A stretch of DNA of 64,000 nucleotides from HGM05232 sp036661515 (GCA_036661515.1 JAVWYO010000001.1:17179-81178), one strand, 5' to 3'. Counted from the stretch's first letter, positions 35,662 through 47,118 are shown. The notes: generated by a model from the letters alone, not told the origin. Translations and numbers: made by a program.

Positions 35662-37059
35662 ATGATCACCCGTCACAACGAATTATGGGATAAATGTCTT
35701 GAGATTTTCAAAGACAATTTACCTGAGCCACAATATGTAGCGTGGTTCAAACCTATAACATCATCAGGATTTGATGATGGGAAGCTTGTGTTGAGTGTGC
35801 CATCGCAATATTTCATTGAACAAATTGAAGGACGATATTTTAATTTACTTTGTAGTACTATAAAGAGAATCTATGGTGCATCAGTTAAACTTACCTACAC
35901 ATTTACTGTGGTTAAGAATGAACCTGATACTATTATTAATATAGCAGGGTCGAATGATAGCTCTATCATTGGGAATAAAGTAATACGTCAAAATCAAGGA
36001 CCAAGCGATCCATTTAGTAAGGTAAAATATGATGATATTGATTCTCAACTTAATGCAAAATATACATTTGAGAACTATTGCGGAAGTCTTAGCAATCAAT
36101 TGGCACTAAGTATAGGCGAAGCTATCGCTACAAAGCCCGAATGCAAGACTTTTAACCCTCTTCTTATATTCGGTCCTACTGGTGTCGGAAAAACGCATTT
36201 AGTGCAAGCTATTGGCATAAAAATAAAAGAGAATCAACCATTGAGTAGAGTGCTTTATCTAACAGCTCGTGTATTTGAAAGTCAATATACAACTGCTGTA
36301 AGGAATAATAGAGTTAATGACTTTATTAATTTCTACCAAAGTATAGATGTGCTTATAATGGATGATATTCAAGAGTTTGCTGGAAAGACAGCTACCCAGA
36401 ATACATTTTATCATATCTTTAATCATCTACATCAAAATCAAAAGCAATTAATTTTATCGAGTGATTGTCGCCCTGTTGATATGGACGGGTTTGTTCCTCG
36501 ATTAATGTCTCGTTTTAAGTGGGGTGTAACAGCAGAGCTTTCTCAACCAGATTATAGCTTACGTCGTAATGTACTTACACAAAAAGCGAGTCAAGATGGG
36601 CTATCTATTCCAACAGATGTCCTCGATTTTATTGCTGATAATGTTACTGATAGCATAAGAGAACTTGAAGGTATTGTTCTTTCATTAATGACACGAGCTA
36701 CTTTCCTGAATCAAGAGATTTCTATTGATAGTGCTCGTGCAGTAATTTCTAATGCGGTAAAAATATCTAAGCGTCAAGTCAATTTTGAATATATTACAGA
36801 AGTTGTTAGCAGCTATTTTAATATTGATTCCGACAAGATATTTGGGAAATCAAGAAAGCGTGAAATATCTGATGCCCGCCAGGTTGTGATGTTTTTAGCT
36901 AAGAAATTTACTAAATTCTCATCAACTACAATAGGATTAAAGCTATCAAGAAATCATGCAACAGTACTTCACGCATGCAAAACAATTGAAGAGCGTTTAT
37001 CAATTGATAAGACTCTACAAGGTGACCTCCAAAAAATAGAAAGCGAGCTAAAAAAATAA
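35662..37059 (+). CDS. dnaA: Chromosomal replication initiator DnaA
   Basis: Binds DnaA boxes and opens the origin. The 465 residues comprise domain I (1-85: LWDKCLEIFKDNLPEPQYVAWFKPI), a variable linker, the AAA+ domain (about 135-345) with Walker A GPTGVGKTH near residue 171 and Walker B VLIMDDIQ, and a C-terminal DNA-binding domain with SRNHATVLHACKTIEERL, the basic loop and signature that read DnaA boxes. dnaN and recF are not adjacent, as is common in Bacteroidetes. Its position does not by itself prove that the origin lies here. Confidence 0.97.
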   Translation: MITRHNELWDKCLEIFKDNLPEPQYVAWFKPITSSGFDDGKLVLSVPSQYFIEQIEGRYFNLLCSTIKRIYGASVKLTYTFTVVKNEPDTIINIAGSNDSSIIGNKVIRQNQGPSDPFSKVKYDDIDSQLNAKYTFENYCGSLSNQLALSIGEAIATKPECKTFNPLLIFGPTGVGKTHLVQAIGIKIKENQPLSRVLYLTARVFESQYTTAVRNNRVNDFINFYQSIDVLIMDDIQEFAGKTATQNTFYHIFNHLHQNQKQLILSSDCRPVDMDGFVPRLMSRFKWGVTAELSQPDYSLRRNVLTQKASQDGLSIPTDVLDFIADNVTDSIRELEGIVLSLMTRATFLNQEISIDSARAVISNAVKISKRQVNFEYITEVVSSYFNIDSDKIFGKSRKREISDARQVVMFLAKKFTKFSSTTIGLKLSRNHATVLHACKTIEERLSIDKTLQGDLQKIESELKK

Positions 37060-37066
37060 GAGCAAA

Positions 37067-37837
37067 TTAGAATTTTGTATTAACTGGAAATGCAAATCCT
37101 TGTTGCTCGATAAAATCGTAGTAAATTTTTGAGAAATATTCATTATTAGCTTTCGTGTATCTTACATCTGTGAAAACTTGTGCTAATGTTTCTTTATTAT
37201 TCTCTTCAATATATTTTTTATTTTCTTTCATATTCTCTTTTGAAGAATAAAGTTCTGCAATAGTCTTTGCGCAATAGTCATTATAATTTTCCACATGTAA
37301 AATAGCTTCTAACGGAAGACGTTCAACCTGTTTGGTTTCAAGACTTTTCATTGTAGGGTATCCCACCGTAATTGTTGTTACAGGAACTACCATTTTAGGT
37401 AATTCTAATATTTTAGCAATTTCAGGGGCGTTATATGTAGTGGTACCGAGATAACAACACCCAAGACCAGCTTGCTCGGCAAGCGTATTAAACTGTTGGG
37501 CAAATGCTACTGTATCTAAAAATGCTGAAATAAATGATTGGAAATTATTATATCCTGGAATAGCTGAGTTATCTTCACACCATTTTATAAACCTATTAAA
37601 ATCAGCACAAAATGTTATTATAACACTTGCACCTGTTACCGATGGCTGATTAAAGTGAGCTGGTGATAGGAGGGCTTTCTTTTTAATATCACGTGTTAAT
37701 ATAGCACTATAAAGTTGCATGTTTCCAGTCGTTGGCGCGCGCATAGCATCTTCTAATAATGAATATATAACATCATCACTAACATCAATATCAGAGTAAT
37801 CTCTTATCGTTTTACGTTCTTTAAAATAGTTATTCAT
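37067..37837 (-). CDS. Nitroreductase family FMN oxidoreductase (NfsA-like)
   Basis: A 256-residue flavoenzyme predicted to use NAD(P)H. The N-terminal RKTIRDYS and MRAPTTGNMQ match FMN-phosphate-contacting motifs, and GLGCCYLGT is the conserved glycine-rich segment. The C-terminal 70 residues are longer than in minimal nitroreductases and resemble NfsA/FRP extensions. It lies between dnaA and nrdJ, tail to tail with dnaA (7 bases), an arrangement I remember from Bacteroides. The physiological substrate is unknown; activation of nitro drugs such as metronidazole is a property of some relatives only. Confidence 0.88.
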   Translation of the reverse strand: MNNYFKERKTIRDYSDIDVSDDVIYSLLEDAMRAPTTGNMQLYSAILTRDIKKKALLSPAHFNQPSVTGASVIITFCADFNRFIKWCEDNSAIPGYNNFQSFISAFLDTVAFAQQFNTLAEQAGLGCCYLGTTTYNAPEIAKILELPKMVVPVTTITVGYPTMKSLETKQVERLPLEAILHVENYNDYCAKTIAELYSSKENMKENKKYIEENNKETLAQVFTDVRYTKANNEYFSKIYYDFIEQQGFAFPVNTKF

Positions 37838-37858
37838 ATAGTTACATTGTTTTTGTTA

Positions 37859-37866
37859 CAAATATA
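37859..37866 (-). promoter_or_regulatory. Candidate -7 element of the nitroreductase gene
   Basis: TATATTTG on the minus strand, about 21 bases before the start codon; no clear -33 element. Confidence 0.4.
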
Positions 37867-37936
37867 TTACATCTGAATATAATATCATAATTAATTGCAA
37901 AAATATAATTTCATAAATATTACAAATTATATTTTC

Positions 37937-38010
37937 GGAAAACTTTGTAAAAAATATAAATGCCTATTACGCTATATATCAGATATATAGTATTTTGTTT
38001 TGGAAAACTT
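37937..38010. repeat. Palindrome between direct repeats upstream of nrdJ
   Basis: A perfect 19-base palindrome (CTATATATC-A-GATATATAG, 37972-37990) is flanked by two copies of GGAAAACTT (37937-37945 and 38002-38010). It lies in the 311-base AT-rich gap between the divergent nitroreductase and nrdJ genes, about 50 bases upstream of the nrdJ promoter, and could be a regulator site. AT-rich palindromes also arise by chance. Confidence 0.45.
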
Positions 38011-38041
38011 ATTAACAACGTAATAAATTTAGCATTCAATA

Positions 38042-38073
38042 TTTGTATATCTAATAAATTGTTTGAATCTTTG
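38042..38073 (+). promoter_or_regulatory. Promoter of nrdJ
   Basis: TTTG at 38042-38045, 20 bases, AATCTTTG at 38066-38073 (one mismatch). It leaves a leader of about 70 nt, too short for a cobalamin riboswitch. Confidence 0.5.
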
Positions 38074-38148
38074 TAGTGTTCTCGAAAAACATTTTTACTT
38101 TATTACTTTTTATTATTATTTAATCTAACAGTTTTATAAATCTCTAAC

Positions 38149-40674
38149 GTGGAAAAGAAAACTTTCACTTATGAAGAAGCATACAATGCTTCTCTAAAGT
38201 ATTTTAATGGCGATGAGCTTGCTGCGCGAGTATGGTCAAGCAAATATGCTCTTAAAGATTCTTTTGGGAATATTTACGAGCTTACGCCCGACGATATGCA
38301 CCATCGCATAGCTTCTGAGTTAGCTCGTATTGAAGCAAAATATAAGAATCCATTGTCAGAAGATCAAATTTTTGATCTAATTAAAGGGTTTAATTATATA
38401 GTACCTCAAGGTAGTCCTATGTCTGGCATTGGTAACAATTTCCAAGTTGGTTCATTGTCAAATTGTTTTGTAATTGGTGTAGATGGTTCTCCTGACTCAT
38501 ATGGCGGAATCATTAAAATCGATGAAGAACAGGTACAACTGATGAAACGCAGAGGTGGAGTAGGGCATGATTTATCTCACGTGCGTCCAAAAGGGTCACC
38601 TGTTAAAAATTCAGCTCTTACATCTACAGGGCTTGTTCCATTTATGGAACGATATTCTAATTCAACACGTGAAGTAGCTCAAGATGGTAGACGTGGAGCT
38701 CTTATGCTGTCAGTAAGCATTAAGCACCCCGATTCCGAATCATTTATTGATGCTAAAATGACCGATGGGAAAGTTACAGGAGCAAATGTCTCGGTACGTC
38801 TTGATGATGCCTTTATGCAAGCTGCAATAGATAATCAATCATACACACAGCAATATCCTATCGAAGGAGATGCAAAAGTGAAAAATGAAATTGATGCTTC
38901 TAAACTTTGGAAGAAAATAGTTCATAATGCTTGGAAAAGTGCTGAACCTGGAGTCCTTTTTTGGGATACTATTATTAAAGAATCGGTTCCAGATTGTTAT
39001 GCCGACCTTGGGTTTAAAACAATTTCTACAAATCCTTGTGGCGAAATTCCTTTGTGCCCGTATGATAGTTGTAGACTAATAGCAATTAATCTATATTCTT
39101 ATGTTAATGATCCATTTACCTCAAAAGCTCAATTTGACTTTGAATTATTCAAAACTCATGTGGCTTATGCTCAACGATTAATGGATGATATTATTGATCT
39201 TGAAATGGAAAAGATTGATAAAATTATAAGCAAGATAAAGAAAGACCCTGAAACGCAAGAAGTAAGACAAACAGAATTGCATTTGTGGGAAAAGATTAGG
39301 ACTAAGACATTAATGGGACGACGCACTGGGGTAGGGACTACTGCTGAAGGCGATATGCTCGCTGCTGTGGGCTTGAGTTATGGTACTGAACCAGCGACTA
39401 CATTCTCAGAAAATGTACATAAAATATTGGCTTTAGCTGCTTACGGTTCATCTGTAAATATGGCACGTGAGCGAGGTGCTTTTGAAATATTTGATGCCAA
39501 AAGAGAGGAAAATAATCCTTTTATTAATAGAATTAAGGACGCTGATCCTGCTCTATATGAAGAGATGAAGAAATATGGACGTCGTAATATTGCTTGCCTC
39601 ACAATTGCACCCACGGGGACTACGAGTCTAATGACTCAGACTACATCGGGAATAGAACCAGTATTTCTACCAGTATATAAACGCCGTAGAAAGGTTAATC
39701 CAAATGATCCTGATATTAGAATTGACTATATCGATGATTCGGGTGATGCTTATGAAGAATATATTGTATATCATCATAAGTTTGTGACTTGGATGACTAT
39801 TAACGGCATTGATCCTAATGCTCATTATACGCAAGATGAACTTGATGCAATAGTCGCAAAATCGCCTTATTATAAATCTACATCAAATGATGTTGATTGG
39901 CTTGAAAAAGTTAAAATGCAAGGTCGTGTTCAAAAATGGGTAGACCATTCTATAAGTGTTACAATAAATCTTCCTTCTGACGCTACTGAAGAACTTGTAA
40001 ATGAATTGTATATACAAGCATGGAAGTCGGGTTGTAAAGGTTGCACCGTTTATCGTGATGGCTCACGTTCAGGTGTGTTAGTTTCAACAAAGGAAGCTCC
40101 AGCTCTTGTCGTTCACCCAGAAGAACATGTGACTAAACGTCCTATTGAACTTGAAGCCGACGTGGTTCGTTTCCAAAATAATAAAGAAAAATGGATTGCA
40201 TTTATTGGACTTATAAATGGTCGTCCTTATGAAATATTCACAGGTCTTGCTGATGATGATGAGGGGATATTCTGTCCTAAAACCATTAATAAAGGTAAAA
40301 TAATAAAAGCTATTGATGAAAATGGCGTTAAACGTTATGACTTCCAATTTATTAATAAAAGAGGATATAAAACGACCATTGAAGGATTATCTGATAAATT
40401 TAATCCAGAATTTTGGAATTATGCTAAGCTCATTTCTGGAGTACTTCGCTATGGTATGCCTATTGATCAAGTATTAAAATTAGTAATTGGTCTTGAACTC
40501 GATAATCAGTCTATCAATACATGGAAAATGGGAGTAGAACGAGCATTGAAAAAATATTTACCTAACGGAATGAAAGCAAATGGACAATGTTGTCCTAATT
40601 GTGGACAAGAAACATTAATATATCAAGAGGGTTGCTTAATATGTACCTCATGTGGGACCTCAAAATGTGGATAA
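38149..40674 (+). CDS. nrdJ: Adenosylcobalamin-dependent (class II) ribonucleoside-diphosphate reductase
   Basis: Makes deoxyribonucleotides using a B12-derived thiyl radical, without oxygen. The start is GTG at 38149 (MEKKTFTYEEAYNASLKYF), giving 841 residues as expected. Active-site features are the first redox Cys in LSNCFVIG, the NPCGEIPLCPYDSC segment holding the radical Cys with the Asn and Glu partners, and GCTVYRDGSR near residue 630. An additional C-terminal region (about 670-800) precedes a zinc ribbon (CCPNCGQ...CTSCG) whose cysteines could re-reduce the active site. The N-terminus has no ATP-cone. It needs imported or salvaged cobalamin; the window contains no B12 genes. Confidence 0.96.
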   Translation: MEKKTFTYEEAYNASLKYFNGDELAARVWSSKYALKDSFGNIYELTPDDMHHRIASELARIEAKYKNPLSEDQIFDLIKGFNYIVPQGSPMSGIGNNFQVGSLSNCFVIGVDGSPDSYGGIIKIDEEQVQLMKRRGGVGHDLSHVRPKGSPVKNSALTSTGLVPFMERYSNSTREVAQDGRRGALMLSVSIKHPDSESFIDAKMTDGKVTGANVSVRLDDAFMQAAIDNQSYTQQYPIEGDAKVKNEIDASKLWKKIVHNAWKSAEPGVLFWDTIIKESVPDCYADLGFKTISTNPCGEIPLCPYDSCRLIAINLYSYVNDPFTSKAQFDFELFKTHVAYAQRLMDDIIDLEMEKIDKIISKIKKDPETQEVRQTELHLWEKIRTKTLMGRRTGVGTTAEGDMLAAVGLSYGTEPATTFSENVHKILALAAYGSSVNMARERGAFEIFDAKREENNPFINRIKDADPALYEEMKKYGRRNIACLTIAPTGTTSLMTQTTSGIEPVFLPVYKRRRKVNPNDPDIRIDYIDDSGDAYEEYIVYHHKFVTWMTINGIDPNAHYTQDELDAIVAKSPYYKSTSNDVDWLEKVKMQGRVQKWVDHSISVTINLPSDATEELVNELYIQAWKSGCKGCTVYRDGSRSGVLVSTKEAPALVVHPEEHVTKRPIELEADVVRFQNNKEKWIAFIGLINGRPYEIFTGLADDDEGIFCPKTINKGKIIKAIDENGVKRYDFQFINKRGYKTTIEGLSDKFNPEFWNYAKLISGVLRYGMPIDQVLKLVIGLELDNQSINTWKMGVERALKKYLPNGMKANGQCCPNCGQETLIYQEGCLICTSCGTSKCG

Positions 40675-40698
40675 TTAGATAAAAATACATACTTTATT

Positions 40699-40747
40699 GA
40701 CAAAAGGGACTAATAATTCAAAAAATAATTATTTAGTTCCTTTTGTC
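40699..40747 (+). terminator. Terminator after nrdJ
   Basis: An imperfect 20-bp stem (left arm GACAAAAGGGAC..., right arm ...GTTCCTTTTGTC) with a T-rich right side, 25 bases past the stop. A TTG that opens a longer malQ frame lies within its right arm. Confidence 0.65.
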
Positions 40748-40835
40748 TTATATTTTTTTCTTAAATTTAGGGAGAAATTTGTACCTATCAAATTTGTTAA
40801 TTACTAATATCAAAATATTAAACAATAACCTATTT

Positions 40836-43514
40836 ATGAAGCTTACATTTAATATAGATTATCGCACAAATTGGGGCGAGTCACTTTATCTTGTTGGAGA
40901 CATAAAAGAACTCGGGGAGAACCTTGAGGGAAAAGCACAAAAAATGACATTTAACAGTGTAGAAACCTGGAGTTGCGTTATAAATATTCCAGATGATGCT
41001 CCTGATTTCAATTATAAATACTTTATAAAAAGAGATGATGGGAGTATAATAATGGAATGGGGTGAGGAACACCAATTTTTAATGCCATCAAATGTATTAA
41101 CTTGTGATATATTTGATCGTTGGCAAGATCAACCATATAATAAACACTATTATTCTTCAGCTTTTACTGATGGAATATTCTCACGCTCCAAAAATAAAAT
41201 GCCACTACGTTGCCTACCTGGTAATGTTATGTTGAATATATACGCACCAACGATAAAGCCAGATGAATATTTAGCAATTTCGGGTGATAACGCAGAAATG
41301 GATAATTGGAATATAAAAAAGGCTATTCCAATGAATGATCATAATTATCCTCTTTGGAGTGTAAATATTGATATTAAGAAAAATGAACTTCCATTCTCGT
41401 ATAAGTTTATAATCCTGAAAAAAGGTTCTAATAAATTAGTCGCTTGGGAGGACGGAGATAATCGTATTTTAAGTTTTAAACCAACAAAAAAGAGTGATGC
41501 AATTATTATTGCTGGATTAAAATTTCTTAGTAACGCGCCTCAATGGAAAGGTGCTGGAGTAGCAATCCCTGTATTTTCTTTACGTAGTGATGATGATTTT
41601 GGAGTCGGTGATTTTTATGACTTATATAAAATGATTGATTGGGCAGTTGCAACAGGTCAAAACTTTTTGCAAATACTTCCTATCAATGATACTACAATGA
41701 CGCATTCGTGGACTGATTCTTATCCATATAATGCCAATTCAACATTTGCACTTCACCCAATGTTCCTTAGACTGAATGCGATTGGAACACTTACTGATGC
41801 AAAAGAGCAAGCATATTATGATAATCTTGCCAAAGAACTTAACGCTTTACCTGAAATAGATTATGAGCGCGTAAATAATGCTAAAAATGATTTTCTTCAT
41901 AAAATATATAATGAAATTGGTGCTAAGACATTAAATGAAGTATCGTTTAAAAAATTCCTTAAAGCTAACGAATATTGGCTTACTCCATACGCTGCATTTT
42001 GTGTACTTCGGGATATAAATAGTACTCCTGATTTCTCACAATGGGGTAAATTTTCTAAATATGAAGAAAAGGAAATTATTGCATTTTGTGATGAACATAT
42101 AGATGAAATACAATTCATTTTCTTTGTACAATACTTCCTTGATAAGCAAATGCGAGAGGTAAGAAATTATGCACATAAAAAAGGAATCGTAATAAAAGGT
42201 GATATTCCAATAGGTATAAGCAGGACGAGTGCTGACGCATGGGTTAATCCTAAATTATTTAATATGGATTGCCAAGCTGGTGCGCCACCTGATGATTTCT
42301 CTGTATTAGGACAAAATTGGGGCTTCCCAACATATAATTGGGAAGAGATGAGCAAAGATGGATTTAAATGGTGGAAAGACCGTTTTAAAAAGATGGCAGA
42401 ATATTTTGATGCCTATCGTATCGACCATATACTCGGATTTTTTAGAATATGGCAAATCCCTATGGATGCAGTTCATGGATTGCTCGGAACATTTTATCCA
42501 GCAATGCCATTCAATGCCGACGAATTAAGAAATAACTATGACTTTTGGATTGATAAAGACTTACACACTACGCCATATATAATGGATTATTTTCTTACCG
42601 ACTTCTTTGGCAGTGATACTGCTGAAGTAAAAGAAAATTTCCTTGTTGATAAAGGTTATGGAAGATATGGCCTTAAAGAATTTGTTAATACGCAGAAAAA
42701 AGTTGTTGAATATTTCGCAACACAAGATAATAACGAAAGAAATACTACATTAAGAGATGCTCTTTTAGGTCTTATTGATAATGTGCTTTTCATAGAAGAT
42801 GCTAATATAAAGAATACATATCACCCGCGAATATCAGCTCAATTTACTTATATATACCGTTCACTAAGCGACTATGAACGATGGTGCTTTGATCGCCTTT
42901 ATAATGACTTCTTCTATCATCGTCACAATGATTTTTGGTATGGTAAAGCTATGTGGAAACTTCCTCCACTCATTAATTCCACTAACATGCTTGTATGCGG
43001 TGAAGATTTAGGTATGATACCCGATTGTGTGTCAGCAGTAATGAATTCTCAACAAATTTTATCGCTTGAAATTCAGCGTATGCCAAAAGATCCACGTGCC
43101 GAATTTGGAAACACAAACTTTTATCCATATCTCTCTGTCTGCACAACTTCTACACATGACATGGCTGGCATTAGAGCATGGTGGGAAGAAGACCGAGATA
43201 AGACACAGCATTTTTATAATAATGTTCTACATGAAATAGGGACAGCACCATATTTTGCCGAGCCCTGGATATGTGATAAAATTGTAACATTACATTTAAA
43301 TTCGCCATCAATGCTCTCTATTCTTCCACTGCAAGATTGGCTTTCTATTCATGGAACTCTTAGACGAGAAAATCCACTTGAAGAGCAAATCAATATTCCA
43401 GCTAATTCTCGACATTACTGGAGATACCGTATTCATCACACACTTGAAAAATTATTAAGCGAAACGGAATTTAATAAATATCTTAAAGATAAAATAAAAT
43501 CGAGTGGGCGTTAA
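40836..43514 (+). CDS. malQ: 4-alpha-glucanotransferase (amylomaltase) with N-terminal starch-binding domains
   Basis: Transfers alpha-1,4-glucan segments in maltodextrin or glycogen use. From ATG 40836 (MKLTFNIDYRTNWGESLYL) the protein has 892 residues, the Bacteroides size. Two CBM20-like domains (about 1-100 and 120-230; the second with YLAISGDNAEMDNWNIKKAIPM) precede the GH77 barrel. Catalytic segments are GISRTSADAW, YRIDHILGFFRIW (nucleophile Asp), CGEDLGMIP (acid Glu) and STHDM. The 93 codons upstream from TTG 40743 lie in the nrdJ terminator and are rejected. Cytoplasmic, as no signal peptide is seen. Confidence 0.94.
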   Translation: MKLTFNIDYRTNWGESLYLVGDIKELGENLEGKAQKMTFNSVETWSCVINIPDDAPDFNYKYFIKRDDGSIIMEWGEEHQFLMPSNVLTCDIFDRWQDQPYNKHYYSSAFTDGIFSRSKNKMPLRCLPGNVMLNIYAPTIKPDEYLAISGDNAEMDNWNIKKAIPMNDHNYPLWSVNIDIKKNELPFSYKFIILKKGSNKLVAWEDGDNRILSFKPTKKSDAIIIAGLKFLSNAPQWKGAGVAIPVFSLRSDDDFGVGDFYDLYKMIDWAVATGQNFLQILPINDTTMTHSWTDSYPYNANSTFALHPMFLRLNAIGTLTDAKEQAYYDNLAKELNALPEIDYERVNNAKNDFLHKIYNEIGAKTLNEVSFKKFLKANEYWLTPYAAFCVLRDINSTPDFSQWGKFSKYEEKEIIAFCDEHIDEIQFIFFVQYFLDKQMREVRNYAHKKGIVIKGDIPIGISRTSADAWVNPKLFNMDCQAGAPPDDFSVLGQNWGFPTYNWEEMSKDGFKWWKDRFKKMAEYFDAYRIDHILGFFRIWQIPMDAVHGLLGTFYPAMPFNADELRNNYDFWIDKDLHTTPYIMDYFLTDFFGSDTAEVKENFLVDKGYGRYGLKEFVNTQKKVVEYFATQDNNERNTTLRDALLGLIDNVLFIEDANIKNTYHPRISAQFTYIYRSLSDYERWCFDRLYNDFFYHRHNDFWYGKAMWKLPPLINSTNMLVCGEDLGMIPDCVSAVMNSQQILSLEIQRMPKDPRAEFGNTNFYPYLSVCTTSTHDMAGIRAWWEEDRDKTQHFYNNVLHEIGTAPYFAEPWICDKIVTLHLNSPSMLSILPLQDWLSIHGTLRRENPLEEQINIPANSRHYWRYRIHHTLEKLLSETEFNKYLKDKIKSSGR

Positions 43515-43531
43515 TGACCCCTAATAATAAA

Positions 43532-43562
43532 AATGGCTCGCATATTGATTATGCGAGCCATT
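43532..43562. terminator. Bidirectional terminator between malQ and the porin gene
   Basis: Perfect 12-bp arms AATGGCTCGCAT / ATGCGAGCCATT with a 7-nt loop. The left flank is A-rich (a T run on the minus strand) and the right flank has ACTTTTG, so it can serve both converging genes. Confidence 0.75.
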
Positions 43563-43584
43563 ACTTTTGATTTGCGTAGCGTTT

Positions 43585-44925
43585 TTAGAATGAATAGCTA
43601 AGTCCTATAGAAGGACACCATGCGTTACAACTATAATTTCCTACAAATGTTTGTTCTGATTTTTGACCTAAATTAGGGAAGCTCTTAAATATTAAATCCT
43701 CATATGTATATGAAGCATTGTCTGTTCCTAACCCGATGACATAAGAACAAGCTACATCAATAGATAGGCTCTTGATAGGACGAAAAGAGAAACCTAATGA
43801 AGGAGCAATTTTACTCATTCCAGGTGTCTCAGGATTATAGAATTTATTATCAACAGGTGTGAGATCAAGATTTAAACCAAGACGTGCATCAAAACGTGAT
43901 GTTACTGCATATTCTCCTCCTAATCTAAATGACCATGAATTATGATAATTTTTCACCAAATTTTGATCATAAGCATCGAGTTTGTCACTTAAAAAGTTTA
44001 CATTAAGTGCCTTATATGCACTCCACCCTGTAAGTTGAGCATCAAATGCAAGTTCAAGTTTTGTCATAGGACGATAACTAAGTCCAAAATTCAAAGTATA
44101 TGGCATTGGCATTTCTGCTTCAAAGTTAGCTTCATTAATCACACCAAGTGATTTTTGTAGTAATTCTTCGGCTACTTTATTTGCATAATCTACTTTTGCA
44201 TCTCCTGCCTTAACTTTCATTCCCATCTTAGATCTGTAAGATACTCCCACAGTGAGGTCTTTTGTAATATCATACATTGCTCCCACATTAAATCCAACGG
44301 CTATCTTTGCAGTACCTGTTAGGTTAACTGATGCTGGTGTAGTTGAGCCAAAACGATAGTCATTGTGCATAGCGGCTAATAACATATCTACCGATGAAGC
44401 ATTGACCAATCCCTTATTCAAATCAACTTTTCCCCAAGCTATCATTAATCCAGCTCCAATAGATAAATTGTCAAGTATTTTCCATGAAACCGTAGGCTGT
44501 ATTACATAAGTTTCAAGACTCACACTTTGAGCAAGGTTTGCTCCAACCCAATTTTTTGTCCAATTTATACTACTTCCATAAGGAGTTGTAAATGAAACAC
44601 CAGCTTTTAGATTATCATAAATACTAAATGCTGCATATACATATAAAGGTGTACTAATCTTATTATCTGTTTCAAATTTCTTTCCACCACTTTCACATGT
44701 AGCAAATGGAGCAATCCCTGTTACACCTGCCGACAAGTCAAGAGTCTTGTCCATAAAAGCCATACCAGCAGGGTTAAATTGCATACTCTCCGCACCAAGT
44801 TTCATACCAGTTCCTGTGTGTCCCATACCTAATTGACGAGCACTAAGAGTATTCACTTGATAACCTTCAGCATGTGCCGACATCACTGTGAGCAATGCGA
44901 TTACAATCGATGTAATTTTTTTCAT
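43585..44925 (-). CDS. OmpP1/FadL/TodX family outer-membrane protein
   Basis: A 446-residue outer-membrane beta-barrel for hydrophobic solutes such as long-chain fatty acids. A signal peptide (MKKITSIVIALLTVMSAHAEG) is followed by the plug segment SARQLGMGHTG...GAESMQFNPAGMAFMD, diagnostic of FadL-like proteins, and many alternating amphipathic strands that end in an aromatic residue (LSYSF), the barrel sorting signal. It is a single gene flanked by a terminator and by the promoter region of the ABC-F gene, which it faces head to head. The natural substrate is unknown. Confidence 0.9.
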   Translation of the reverse strand: MKKITSIVIALLTVMSAHAEGYQVNTLSARQLGMGHTGTGMKLGAESMQFNPAGMAFMDKTLDLSAGVTGIAPFATCESGGKKFETDNKISTPLYVYAAFSIYDNLKAGVSFTTPYGSSINWTKNWVGANLAQSVSLETYVIQPTVSWKILDNLSIGAGLMIAWGKVDLNKGLVNASSVDMLLAAMHNDYRFGSTTPASVNLTGTAKIAVGFNVGAMYDITKDLTVGVSYRSKMGMKVKAGDAKVDYANKVAEELLQKSLGVINEANFEAEMPMPYTLNFGLSYRPMTKLELAFDAQLTGWSAYKALNVNFLSDKLDAYDQNLVKNYHNSWSFRLGGEYAVTSRFDARLGLNLDLTPVDNKFYNPETPGMSKIAPSLGFSFRPIKSLSIDVACSYVIGLGTDNASYTYEDLIFKSFPNLGQKSEQTFVGNYSCNAWCPSIGLSYSF

Positions 44926-44953
44926 TAATAAAATTTATTTAATTTTTACGTGA

Positions 44954-44961
44954 CAAAAGTA
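44954..44961 (-). promoter_or_regulatory. -7 element of the FadL-type gene
   Basis: TACTTTTG on the minus strand, 28 bases before the start codon; no -33 element is clear. Confidence 0.4.
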
Positions 44962-45143
44962 ACTACTATTATTCGTTATGAATGCCTTCTTAACAGATTA
45001 TAGAGTACTTTAACCTTTCCTGTTTTTCCTATTGTGTGTCCTAAATGTCGTATTTTAAGCACTTTTCGATATAATATTTAACATTAGCATTTTCATGTGT
45101 TAATTCCAAAACTATTTAATGCTATAAATCTAAATAAAATTCG

Positions 45144-45151
45144 TACCTTTG
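45144..45151 (+). promoter_or_regulatory. -7 element of the YbiT-like ABC-F gene (TACCTTTGCACTC type)
   Basis: TACCTTTG followed by CACTCTGAT, with CTTTGCACTCTGAT identical to the promoter of the ABC-F gene at 13023. The transcription start should be about 45158, giving a leader of roughly 15 nt. Confidence 0.5.
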
Positions 45152-45159
45152 CACTCTGA

Positions 45160-46788
<1,629 letters not shown>

Positions 46789-46800
46789 ATTTTAGAAATT

Positions 46801-47094
46801 ATGATAAAACATATTGTAACTTTTAAACTATCGGGAACTAATGCCGAACGTAAAGAAATTGCAACCAATTTCAGAACTGCTCTTCTTGCATTGCCTGCGA
46901 AGATTGATGTACTTAAAGGAATTGAAGTAGGAATAAATGAAAATTCCAATGAAGAGTGGGATGTTGTTCTAACAGCAATTGTTGAAACTATGAATGATGT
47001 GGACATTTATGCCAAGCATCCAGCTCATGTAGCTGCTGCTGCTCTTCTAAAAGGTCATAAAGAAGCTCGTGCTTGTGTTGATTACGAGATATAA
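46801..47094 (+). CDS. Dabb family (stress-responsive A/B barrel) protein
   Basis: A 97-residue protein. The opening IKHIVTFKL with conserved His and the late YAKHPAHVAAA motif are the hallmarks of the dimeric alpha+beta barrel (Dabb) fold. Some members act as small enzymes or stress proteins; the function of this one is unknown. It is 12 bases downstream of the YbiT-like ABC-F gene and is followed by a terminator, so it is the second gene of that transcript. Confidence 0.88.
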   Translation: MIKHIVTFKLSGTNAERKEIATNFRTALLALPAKIDVLKGIEVGINENSNEEWDVVLTAIVETMNDVDIYAKHPAHVAAAALLKGHKEARACVDYEI

Positions 47095-47118
47095 ATTCTA
47101 CAATATAATATAAAGAGG

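Noticed and set aside
38074..38148. Cobalamin riboswitch in front of nrdJ
   Set aside because: The leader is only about 70 nt and contains no B12-box-like sequence or compact stem structure; too short for this riboswitch class.
40666..40674. Exact DnaA box (TGTGGATAA) near dnaA
   Set aside because: It forms the last codons and stop of nrdJ, is single, and no cluster of further boxes or DNA-unwinding element was found, so it gives no evidence for an origin.
40743..40835. 31-codon N-terminal extension of malQ from a TTG
   Set aside because: It begins inside the nrdJ terminator stem and the extra residues do not resemble the family; the ATG at 40836 gives the usual N-terminus.
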